From Chitinophagales bacterium (lineage in GTDB: Bacteria; Bacteroidota; Bacteroidia; Chitinophagales; UBA2359), in the NCBI GenBank assembly GCA_041392475.1, contig JAWKLZ010000001.1, positions 1,488,001 to 1,552,000 of the forward strand: a stretch of 64,000 nt of DNA, read 5' to 3'. Under the pieces are notes generated by a model. It had not been told where the DNA came from. It worked only from the letters and a program-made list of their open reading frames with translations, and did not search any database. Both the position numbers and the translations under genes were made by a program. Positions 37,226-45,700 of the stretch are shown here, piece by piece. Position 1 is the first letter of the stretch; each line of letters begins with the position of its first letter.

Positions 37226-37275
37226 CATAGGGCTGCTGCCCAATGTTAGAGTATGTCGCTCCGTTGGAGCTTTGA
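37226..37275. repeat. CATAGGGCT/TTGGAGCTTT intergenic repeat, copy 1
   Basis: CATAGGGCTGCTGCCCAATG...ATGTCGCTCCGTTGGAGCTT directly upstream of the VIT/VWA gene start. It is composed of two small palindromic cores (GGGC..GCCC and GCTCC..GGAGC). A second copy lies in the same position relative to the next gene (38862-38948). Confidence 0.7.
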
Positions 37276-37328
37276 TATGTAGAGATTGGCGATATTTTGA
37301 AGTTGCGTTGAGAAGTTCATAGGACTTG

Positions 37329-37452
37329 AATATTTGTAGAAAAATGAAGAAGGTATAGGCTCAGAACTTCGTATGGAGTTCAAGCCATATTGTTTGTGTT
37401 CAACTCCATACAGAGTTGGTGATTTTGTTCTTAGATAATTTCTACAAATATT
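37329..37452. repeat. 124-bp element with perfect 14-bp terminal inverted repeats
   Basis: The ends AATATTTGTAGAAA (37329-37342) and TTTCTACAAATATT (37439-37452) are exact reverse complements. Nested inside is a second pair, GTATGGAGTT (37370-37379) / AACTCCATAC (37402-37411). No target-site duplication is visible. It could be a large folded RNA or a fossil mobile element. Confidence 0.6.
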
Positions 37453-37534
37453 GTACTGCTAACGAAGTAGCTTTGTAAGATTAATTATAACGATTCGTAG
37501 CCCAAGAATCGAGATTAACAGATTGTGTGGAAAA

Positions 37535-37614
37535 GACTTCGGAAGATTTATTTTATGATAGATTGGCTATTAAAAAAAATACAAGACCTTTCTAAATGGC
37601 AAACTTCCGAAGTC
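37535..37614. repeat. GACTTCGGAAG hairpin repeat, copy 1 (80 bp)
   Basis: Perfect 11-bp inverted ends GACTTCGGAAG (37535-37545) / CTTCCGAAGTC (37604-37614) enclose an AT-rich interior. A second element of almost the same length (81 bp) with related ends lies at 63901-63981, and a minimal GACTTCGAAAGTC palindrome lies at 7815-7827. Confidence 0.65.
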
Positions 37615-37623
37615 TCTTATCCT

Positions 37624-38847
37624 TTACTGCTCTTTAAACTTATAAGCCTTAGACTTAGCCTGTTCTCGAATCGTACCAATCATGGCATCGTCCAAAGTGC
37701 TGCTACCTTCCGTAGCCATTTTTGCACGTTCGGTGGCTTCGTAATCTCGGCGTTTTTTGGAGAGTTCTTGAATTTGTGCTTGCACTTCCTTGCGTTCATT
37801 GGCTTTGGATTCGATGTAGGCTTTGCGCTCGTCTGTGTCCATATCCTTCATTTCTTCGGGCAGTGCCTCTTCTTCCAATTTTTCTACTTCAACGGCTGAT
37901 TCTTCAACTGCATCAATCAAATCCCAATCGGAGTTTTTGTAGGCGGCAGAGGATTTGGACATAGCTCGTTGGGCAACATTGGAAGTACCATAAGAACTTG
38001 CATTGCTATCTTGAATCATTTGGCGTTCTTTTTTGGCTTTTCCTTTGCTGCCGTATCCGATGTAAGTGTCGTTGAGTTTGTTGTTGAGTTCACCAATTTC
38101 TTTGTCGTAAGGTGTTTCGATGTGTACGACAGCTTCGTTTTGGTTGATGTTGAGGTATTTACCATCTGCCAAATCTGCTCCGTCTTTCCATTGGGTGCGA
38201 ATACCTTCTTCGTAGTCACCGCAGAAAATGGTGTTGATGATGATGCCGTTTTCGATGGCCGTTTTGCAGGATTTTTTGTAGTCGACATTGCCTTGTGTGA
38301 AAGGTTCGTTTCCTGCAATGAAGATGATCTTGAGGTCGTTGTTGCTGTCGCTCCATTCTAGGTTTTTAGTGGCGGTTTGGATGACATGACCACAGTATTC
38401 TTCTCCTCCATTGGTGGTGAGGGCAAAGAGTTTTTCGGAAATCAAATCGAGGTCGGTGGTCATGGGCGCAACTTGACGAATGTAGCCTTCCTTACTCGAA
38501 AGTTGGTCGTTTCCGTATTCATACAGCGCAATTTGAAGGTTGGGAACGTTGCCTTCTTGGTCTTTAGCGAGGGCGAGCTCGTTAACCATTTTCCACAATT
38601 GAGATTTGGCTTGGTCTATGAGTCCGTCCATGCTGTTGCTGGTGTCCAAAAGCAAGGCAACTTGTATATTGCTTTCACCATTGTTTTTGAGGACTATTGG
38701 TTTGGCGACAAACTCATGTAAAGGAGTTCGGTCATTCATTTTGGGTGATTTGTATTCATTGCCATTGAAGTCAATTTGGATGTTGATGTTGGTCATGCTG
38801 ACTACTGCAATGAGTACGAGGGCTGAGAGCAAAAGTAATTTTTTCAT
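37624..38847 (-). CDS. Secreted VWA-domain protein
   Basis: 407 residues. A signal peptide (MKKLLLLSALVLIAVVSMTN) precedes a VWA domain with intact MIDAS D68-x-S70-x-S72 (LLLDTSNSMDG), followed by LQIALYEYGND, TTNGGEEYCG and IIFIAGNEPF. The last ~150 residues are highly charged and probably helical (EEKLEEEALPEEMKDM, ELSKKRRDYEATERAKMATEG). The helical tail distinguishes it from the VIT/VWA neighbour. It lies between the anti-sigma-like and VIT/VWA genes on the same strand and is probably part of the same envelope-stress-type regulon. Confidence 0.85.
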   Translation of the reverse strand: MKKLLLLSALVLIAVVSMTNINIQIDFNGNEYKSPKMNDRTPLHEFVAKPIVLKNNGESNIQVALLLDTSNSMDGLIDQAKSQLWKMVNELALAKDQEGNVPNLQIALYEYGNDQLSSKEGYIRQVAPMTTDLDLISEKLFALTTNGGEEYCGHVIQTATKNLEWSDSNNDLKIIFIAGNEPFTQGNVDYKKSCKTAIENGIIINTIFCGDYEEGIRTQWKDGADLADGKYLNINQNEAVVHIETPYDKEIGELNNKLNDTYIGYGSKGKAKKERQMIQDSNASSYGTSNVAQRAMSKSSAAYKNSDWDLIDAVEESAVEVEKLEEEALPEEMKDMDTDERKAYIESKANERKEVQAQIQELSKKRRDYEATERAKMATEGSSTLDDAMIGTIREQAKSKAYKFKEQ

Positions 38848-38861
38848 GATTTTGAGGTTTT

Positions 38862-38948
38862 CATAGGGCTATCGCCCTGAATTATGAGATTTAGTTTATC
38901 ATAGGGTTTCATCCTATGTTACAATATGTCGCTCCATTGGAGCTTTCA
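38862..38948. repeat. CATAGGGCT/TTGGAGCTTT intergenic repeat, copy 2 (double form)
   Basis: Two CATAGGG hairpins (CATAGGGCTATCGCCCTGA and CATAGGGTTTCATCCTATG), then ATGTCGCTCCATTGGAGCTT, the same order as copy 1 at 37226. It lies immediately upstream of the VWA gene start at 38847. Confidence 0.7.
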
Positions 38949-38960
38949 GATTTGGATTTG

Positions 38961-40391
38961 CTAAAGTCTATTCAATATCAATTCTTTGAATATTGGCTTC
39001 CCGTCTTTTTGTCCTTCAAAGGTAATTTTCAGCATATCTATATTCATCAAGCGATAGGTGATGGTGCGAGGAAAATCGTTTTGAAGGTTGTCAAAGATGA
39101 AGTAGTTTTCATTGTCTGTACTCGTTTCGGAGGTGCGTAGTTGGTAGGTAAGGGATTGCGAATTGTTGGGATGGTTAATCGTGTAAGTCATTTTATCTCC
39201 TTGTAGTGAATGTATGCTGAGGTCTTCTGCAAAAAGGATTGCGCCATTCTGCAAGGTTTTTGCAGTTCCTAAGAGAGTACCGTTGGGTGTCATTTTCCAG
39301 TTTTCTTCAAAAAACATACCGTTCAAATAGAAGGACCAGTTTCCTTCTAAGGAAGACAAAAAACCCAATGACTTTGCAGAAGATGCACCATCCATATCTG
39401 TTTTTGAAGCTGATCTTTTGAGCATAATATTGTTGTTAGAATTTTCTTTACTTTTCTTTGAACTGCCTGCTTTTGTAGATTCTATTTTTTTGGCAGACTC
39501 CATTTCTAAGGTGCTTTGTGATCGTCTTTCGTCTCCATATCCATCATAAGGCATCATATTGCTGAGGCTGCTTCGATTGAAGTCGGCATTGTAGCGGGAG
39601 TAGGCATAGGCTTCATTGGTGTCGGTGATATTGAAGGTGGCTTTTACTGTAGGTTTTGCGGCTTTTGAAACAGGTTTTGCAGCACTGTAAGCGTTTATAT
39701 TCACCTCGTCCAAAACTTGTCCAGCATCGTCTGCTTCCATTTCCATTACTTCCTCTTCTATTGCTATATCTGCATCCTCAGTCATGGAAGATTCACTTGT
39801 ATTCGGGCTAATCGCTTTCAAACTTCTATTTGTAGTTGAAATGGAAGGTTTTGGAGCAGCCGTAACAATTGTTGGCTTATCGATTGTTTGATTGGAATTC
39901 GAGGCAATGGTTGTGTTGTTTTTTGAAGTAAATTTTGGCTTGTCTTTATTGTTGTCTCTACTTTTTGCAGCAATTAGAGTCTCTTCTTCTTTACGTTCTT
40001 CGTTCGCTGCAATTTCAGTATTGGGAGAGTTATTTTCTTTGCTTATACTCATTGCAGTATCGCTCTTCATTTTCATACTTTCCATATCTGCCGACCTAAC
40101 AGAAGGGTTGTTTTCAGCAGGTGATTCGTTGTAGTTAGCAGGTTGTTCCATTGCCAAATCTCCTTGAGGGGCATTGGTAAAGTATATGGCAGGAACCATC
40201 ATCACCAGAATCACCGCAGCAGCAGCGACATAGCGCAGCCAATGCACCTTCTTTGGTCGGGGTTTTTCTTCCCACATTGAAGGTGTGGCATCCAGCTTTT
40301 CTTCGAGACGCTCCCACAATTTGTTGGAGGGCATCTTGTCGAATTGATGCTGATGTTCGTTGAATAATTTGTCTATATCTTTGAGGTTCAT
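38961..40391 (-). CDS. Anti-sigma-factor-like single-pass membrane protein
   Basis: 476 residues. The cytosolic N-terminus MNLKDIDKLFNEHQHQFDKMPSNKLWERLEEKLD is typical of Bacteroidota anti-sigma-type proteins paired with ECF sigma factors. One membrane helix follows at about 50-70 (WLRYVAAAAVILVMMVPAIYF), then a long low-complexity Ser/Asn/Lys/Glu-rich region (about 75-340). A compact C-terminal domain ends the protein (LSSLEGNWSFYLNGMFFEENWKMTPNGTLLG), resembling a lipocalin-like or DUF6265-like beta domain. I infer that it sequesters the sigma factor encoded 100 bp upstream. The extracytoplasmic domain is the probable sensor. Confidence 0.75.
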   Translation of the reverse strand: MNLKDIDKLFNEHQHQFDKMPSNKLWERLEEKLDATPSMWEEKPRPKKVHWLRYVAAAAVILVMMVPAIYFTNAPQGDLAMEQPANYNESPAENNPSVRSADMESMKMKSDTAMSISKENNSPNTEIAANEERKEEETLIAAKSRDNNKDKPKFTSKNNTTIASNSNQTIDKPTIVTAAPKPSISTTNRSLKAISPNTSESSMTEDADIAIEEEVMEMEADDAGQVLDEVNINAYSAAKPVSKAAKPTVKATFNITDTNEAYAYSRYNADFNRSSLSNMMPYDGYGDERRSQSTLEMESAKKIESTKAGSSKKSKENSNNNIMLKRSASKTDMDGASSAKSLGFLSSLEGNWSFYLNGMFFEENWKMTPNGTLLGTAKTLQNGAILFAEDLSIHSLQGDKMTYTINHPNNSQSLTYQLRTSETSTDNENYFIFDNLQNDFPRTITYRLMNIDMLKITFEGQKDGKPIFKELILNRL

Positions 40392-40491
40392 CTTTCGTAT
40401 TGTTACATTGCTGTATTGTTATATTGTTGTATGGTTTCATTGTTTTTCTCTACTTAGCAATTCAGCCATATAACAATTCAACCATTTTTTA

Positions 40492-41037
40492 TCACGCCAC
40501 CCGATACCCACTGTTTGCAGCCAATAAATCCTGCAACATTTTTCGAGCTTTGATGAGTTGTGATTTGGAAGTATTGATACTGATTCCCAACATATCGGCT
40601 ATTTCACGGTGTTTGTAACCTTCAATAGCGTAGAGGTTAAAAATGGTGCGATAACCGTCAGGTAGTTCGTCCAACAACTTCAATATGTCTGCTTCTTGCA
40701 GATCGTCCTGCGCTTTTGCTGCCGTTGGTGCTTCTATTTCGGTGTCACTCAATTCGACGTAGAGGGTACTGACCCGCTTTTTTTTTCGCAAAAACATCAG
40801 GGCCTCGTTCACCACTATTCGCCGAATCCAACCTTCAAAACTTCCTTTGTCTTCAAATGTGTGGATGTTGGCAAATACCTTGTAAAAAGCGTTTAATAAA
40901 GTATCTTCTACATCTGCTTCATTGTGGACATACCTTCGACACACCCCAAACATTTTGGCGGCATAGCGTTCGTACAAAATACGCTGTGCTTTTCGGTTGC
41001 CTTTTTTACAGGCTGCTATGAGTTGTGTTTCGGTCAA
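40492..41037 (-). CDS. ECF-type RNA polymerase sigma factor (sigma-70 family)
   Basis: 181 residues. Region 2 is seen in AQRILYERYAAKMFGVCRRYVHNEADVEDTLLNAFYKVFANI and GSFEGWIRRIVVNEALMFLRKKKR. Region 4 is LLDELPDGYRTIFNLYAIEGYKHREIADMLGISINTSKSQL. The start codon is TTG at 41037: an in-frame TAG lies five codons upstream and there is no ATG between, while the protein must begin near MTETQLIAACKKGNRKA. It is the first gene of the apparent operon with the anti-sigma-like and VWA proteins. Confidence 0.92.
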   Translation of the reverse strand: MTETQLIAACKKGNRKAQRILYERYAAKMFGVCRRYVHNEADVEDTLLNAFYKVFANIHTFEDKGSFEGWIRRIVVNEALMFLRKKKRVSTLYVELSDTEIEAPTAAKAQDDLQEADILKLLDELPDGYRTIFNLYAIEGYKHREIADMLGISINTSKSQLIKARKMLQDLLAANSGYRVA

Positions 41038-41292
41038 GGGATTTTGCTAAATGGTTTATTATTTGACTGTCGAATGGCTTTATTGTTGCATTCTTCTTGA
41101 CTTGCCGTTCTATTTCTATAGATGATGTAAAGGGGTGGTTTTGGTGTCTGGAAAGTAGATTTTTTGAAAAAAACTTAGGGTTTTGTATTTGTAAGGATGA
41201 TGAAAGGGTTAAAATTTTCGTCATTTTCCATTTTAATAATTTAGCTATGAATGCTTTATACATTTCACATTGAAGTGAAAAAATCTTGAATT

Positions 41293-41694
41293 TTATTTTT
41301 TAACCAGCCCAGGATAGACTGAAATGCTGCTTTCTTCAATGCCCCAAAGTTTCAATAATTTTCCCAACACTATTTTACTCAATTCCAACAAATTGTCAAA
41401 TTTTTTCTTTTCTGCTGAGATTTCAATAAACCTCTCCAAACCATTGATGATTCTTTGTCTGAATCTACTTCTTCCCCATTTTTTATCATCTTCAATGACA
41501 CCTTTGATGTAGGACAGCAAAACTGACAGCCATGCAAAACTACAAGCGACATATTCTTTGTTGTATATTTCGTCCTGTTCAGCTATTCTAAATCCATTTC
41601 CAATCAGTTCTTTTCTATATTCTTCTTCTATTTGTTTGCCTTCCTTTGCAGGTATTTCCATCGCCCAAATACTTTGCAAATTATTCATAATCAT
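41293..41694 (-). CDS. Hypothetical small helical protein
   Basis: 133 residues; the ATG at 41688 (MNNLQ) is an equally good start. Mostly helical: NLQSIWAMEIPAKEGKQIEE, YVACSFAWLSVLLSYIKGVI, LLELSKIVLGKLLKLWGI. No signal peptide or recognised domain. It stands alone between the sigma-factor gene and the LytTR fragment. Codon use looks normal, so I believe it is real, but the function is unknown. Confidence 0.5.
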   Translation of the reverse strand: MIMNNLQSIWAMEIPAKEGKQIEEEYRKELIGNGFRIAEQDEIYNKEYVACSFAWLSVLLSYIKGVIEDDKKWGRSRFRQRIINGLERFIEISAEKKKFDNLLELSKIVLGKLLKLWGIEESSISVYPGLVKK

Positions 41695-41935
41695 AGACTA
41701 ATGAATTAAAATAATATTTTTTTCTAACCAAATCTTTCATTATTCCATTCAGCAGCATCGTTGGGAACATTCCGAATAAATCAGAACTTTGAAAAAACAC
41801 AGCGACATTTATTCCTCCAATTCTCCGTAAATTCGCCCCGACAATTCCCATTTTCACATAAACCAAATCCATGACCTACCAAGAACTCGGACAATTTCAC
41901 TGACCAAAGAGATTGGCGCATTCCAGAAAGAGTGC

Positions 41936-42274
41936 ATGAAGTTGGTGAAACGAGAAGAAAAAGCCAAACGTTTGGCAATGAACCACAAAATTACAGCGCA
42001 ACTCCCAGCCTACTCCTCTCCTATTTCAACTGCTGATTCTGCCGATTTTTTCTACTACAAAGACCGTCTTATTCCCCACCATTTTCAAGTCATTGAAGAA
42101 AAATTCCCCACTTCCTTTGTCCGCACCCACCAACACTATATCCTCAATCTGCTCCACATTAACACTATTGACAGCCGAGAGCGCATGGTATATCTGCATC
42201 CCAAATGGCAATGGCAAGTGCCGATTGCACACCGACAACATACTGCTTTTTTGAAGCACATTGAGAAGTTATAA
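41936..42274 (+). pseudogene. LytTR-type DNA-binding domain fragment
   Basis: 112 residues. The end matches the C-terminal half of a LytTR domain: FPTSFVRTHQHYILNLLHINTIDSRERMVYL...WQVPIAHRQHTAFLKHIEKL (family pattern F-R-H-S-Y-I-V-N...I...V.L...IP.S...). The receiver domain and the first strands of the LytTR domain are missing. The frame stays open upstream without an ATG. It could be a small stand-alone regulator, but truncation is more likely. Confidence 0.45.
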
Positions 42275-42321
42275 GAAAGTTAATTATGGCATTCATAACC
42301 CGTTGTCCAACTTTTTAGGTA

Positions 42322-42389
42322 TTGTCAAGGTTTTACGACATAACAAAATTTGCAGCAATATTTCAAGTGAAAGGCGAAACCTTGACAAC
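42322..42389. repeat. 12-bp inverted repeat TTGTCAAGGTTT
   Basis: TTGTCAAGGTTT (42322-42333) and AAACCTTGACAA (42378-42389) are exact reverse complements about 44 bp apart, with a third related string TTGTCAATGGTT just downstream. It lies between the LytTR fragment and the adhesin terminator. Confidence 0.5.
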
Positions 42390-42416
42390 AATTTCTAATA
42401 TTGTCAATGGTTGAAC

Positions 42417-42463
42417 AAAAAAACGGCTTCCTCTACCCTCACAGTAGAAAAAGCCGTTTTTTT
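42417..42463 (-). terminator. Terminator of the giant adhesin gene
   Basis: AAAAAAACGGCTT (42417-42429) pairs with AAGCCGTTTTTTT (42451-42463). The A/T tails make it bidirectional. It lies 45 bp past the adhesin stop codon (42508). Confidence 0.8.
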
Positions 42464-42507
42464 TATTGATGAAATCTATAAAAATCTCTCCGTCAAGCGT
42501 CCACCGT

Positions 42508-42765
42508 CTATCGTTTGATAAACTTGCTACTAATCACTTCATCTCCCGCCTGAATCTTCACAACATACACACCCACAGGATAATCCATCACATCCAAGCG
42601 AATCATGTTCTGCATATTCGCAGAAGAAAGTTCATTCACACTCATGCGTTGTCCCGTCATTCCATACACTTCAATCGTTGCATCACCAGGAATCATCGTG
42701 AAGTTGATGGTCACAAAATCTTTGGCAGGAACAGGCAAGATGCTGTTGATGGTCAGTTCGGTAAG
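42508..42765 (-). other. T9SS C-terminal sorting domain of the adhesin
   Basis: The last ~85 codons read INSILPVPAKDFVTINFTMI, DATIEVYGMTGQRM, DYPVGVYVVKIQAGDEVISS, KFIKR. This is the type A sorting signal (P-x-P...V.I.......G..Y.v.v......k.ikr) that directs export through the T9SS and attachment to the cell surface. Confidence 0.9.
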
Positions 42766-45700
42766 CGTTTCCTCAACATTTTCAGTAGTAGAGAATGGTG
42801 TAGAAATCGATTTACCAGGGCCATCGTCATTGCAGCCTGTCACCTGAATCACTGCATAAGAAGTATCACATTGACCGAAAGCATTGCAGCCAACGATGGT
42901 AATAATTTCTTGTCCTGCAAAAAGCGGCAAGGCTGTGTATTGAATACATCCATCGTCCAACATTTGTAAGCTACAACTGTAAGTCGTATTTGCAGAGGTA
43001 ATCGTTATATTATCGCTATTAGGAAGTCCGCAAAATTCAGGACAAATGACCAAAGGTTGCAATGGTTCAGCACACAAGTACAAGGTGTCTTTGCAGGATT
43101 TACCTGTCACTTCAATCGTTACCGTAGCCTCATCACACGCACCATGGGAATCACAGATTTGGTAGGTAAACGAATCTTCACCCACATAACCAGGAAGCGG
43201 CGTGTATTCAAACAAGTTACCGTTCAATACCACAACACCCGAAGATGGTTCGGTAAAGGCAGTAATGGTGAAGGTATCGCCATCAGGGTCAGAATCATTG
43301 TCCATGACTGCAATGGCAATCGTATTGCCAAGTGGCGATACCGCACTGTCATCTACCGCAATCGGAGGATTGTTCACATCGCTACAATCGTTGGATACAG
43401 TGATGTAAACATAGCTCGTATCGCAAACCGTTCCGTCCAAGGTGCAAGCAATGATTTCTACGACATCGTTCCCTGCAAAGAGTGGCAAGGCTGTGTAGGT
43501 GATACATTGATCGGCTACTGAAATGCTACAATTGTAGGTCGTTTTGGCAGAAGTAATTTCGTATTCGCCGTCCAAACAGAAGTCAGGACAAATTTCGATA
43601 GGTGTAATCGGTTTCACACAGATATTGAAATCTTCCGTTTCGCAAGGATTATCGGGCAAGGTTACATCAATGGTCACAACTGCTGTATTACAAGAACCAC
43701 ATTCGTTGCAAATTTGATAGGTCAATTGATCCACACCTTCAAAACCTTCATTGGGTACATAATCAATGATACCGTTGGTGCTAATCGTTGCTGTACCATT
43801 TGCAGGATTGCTGGTGATGGCTGTTGTCCAACCATCGTAACACATATCGTAGTCGTTTGCCCACACATTGACGCTGATGCCATCGTAGCCAGAAGTAGTG
43901 TTGGTAACGCTGCCATTAAACATTGTTGAAGTAGGCGCAATGGAAGCGACATCGTTTACAGCATTTGGCGGCAAACAACCTACTGCAATCAAGAATACTT
44001 CTTGGTGGCAATCGGTCAAATCGTTTTCGTTGCAAATCGTAAGCGTCACAATTTCGTTTCCTTCAAAACCCGGTAGTGGCGTGTATTCCACACAATTGCT
44101 GGAAGAAGATTGGATGCTGCAATCGAAGAGTGTATGTGTGGCATCTGGCAACAGAATTTCACCTGCCTCCAAATTTACACACAATTCAATGGTTGTCAAT
44201 TGTCCTGTACAGTATTCGGCTGGTGAACCACCACCGTCTATTGTAAATCCAAAGTCGGCATCCAAATAGATTTCACCCGATGCCAAATTGTAAGTGACAG
44301 TAATCGGTGTTGAAGGAATCAAGCCAACAGGTGCAGTCGTTTCGTCCACTATCACAGTGTATTCACCTTCTGGTAAATCTTCAAACAAATAGTAACCATC
44401 CAAGTTGGTAATCACAGTGCGAATCGGATGTCCACCAGCATCATAAATGGTAACGGTCACGCCTCCAATTCCAATCTCAAACGAATCCAAATCGCCATCT
44501 CCGTCAATATCAAACCATACCAAATCTCCAATTGCACCCAACAGTTCTTCTTCTGGCATGAACCCAAAGTCAGCTATCAAGTATTGGTCGCCTTCACCTA
44601 AGTTCACATTGAAGCTATTGACAGTCGTAATCGTTGTGCCTAATGGCCCTGCACCTACTGTCACCACATAATTCCCTGCTGGTAACTCGTCAAACAAGTA
44701 ATATCCTGTTACATTGGTCGTCGTTGTGATGCTTGTACCATCGGGCAAGGTCAAAGTGACAGTTACACCTGCAATCCCTACTTCTGATGGATCTTTCACG
44801 CCATCACCATCGGTATCATACCAAACCAAATCTCCAATTGCACCCAATCCATCAGAAGGCTGATAACCAAAATCCAAGCCGTCAATGTGTTCGTTGTAGC
44901 CTAATTCCGTCACAAGAACGATTGGGGTCGTAATGGTTTCGCCATTTGGTCCTGTTGTTTCTGCTTGAACGCTGTAATTGCCAGAATTCAAGCCTACAAA
45001 AATGTATGTTCCATCAGGATTGGTAATCGTTGAAGCAATAACATTTCCGTTGCCGTCCAACAGTGTTACTTCAATGCCTCCCAAGATGTCTTCGTTAGCA
45101 TCTTTCACACCATCACCGTCCAAATCCAACCATGTCAAACCGCCCAAACTGCTCACTCCATCAACTGGTTCGTAACCAAAATCAAGATTGCCTACATAAT
45201 CACCAGAGAACAAAACAGTGGTCAATTCCATTGGAGTCGTAAGGGTTTCGCCATTTGGTCCAAATTCAGGAACCATCACCGTGTATTCGCCAGGAACCAA
45301 TCCACTGAAAGTGTAATTTCCATCAGGGTCAGTAGTAGTTGTTGCGAAGATATTGCCGTCTGCATCCAAAAGTGTCACAGGAACGCCCTCAATACCTACT
45401 TCATTCAAATCCATTACACCATCTCCGTTCAAATCCAACCAAACTGTTCCACCTAATCCTGCAAGTTCAAACAAACCTGCATCCAAATCAGGATAGTCAA
45501 TGCCTCCTTCTAAGGTAACAACGTCTGAAGTCAAGGTATTGTCGATATCGCTGTCATTGGTTTCATCACCACCTTCATTCTGCTCGGTCACTTGTAGTGT
45601 ACCTGATATTTTGTCTATCACGATGTAGTAGCTGCCGTTCGCCAATCCACCAAACCAATAGAAGCCATTTTCGTCGGTCAAGGTGCTGTTTACCAACTCA

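Larger units (their letters stand above)
37215..37623. other. Intergenic gap with three repeat/hairpin elements
   Basis: 409 bp between two minus-strand VWA genes with no credible ORF. It is almost filled by a CATAGGGCT...TTGGAGCTTT repeat, a 124-bp element with 14-bp inverted ends, and an 80-bp element with 11-bp inverted ends. These may terminate or attenuate the operon. Confidence 0.6.

Noticed and set aside
41006..41263. 85-codon minus-strand ORF overlapping the sigma-factor start
   Set aside because: Overlaps the conserved start of the sigma factor in a different frame and has no features.
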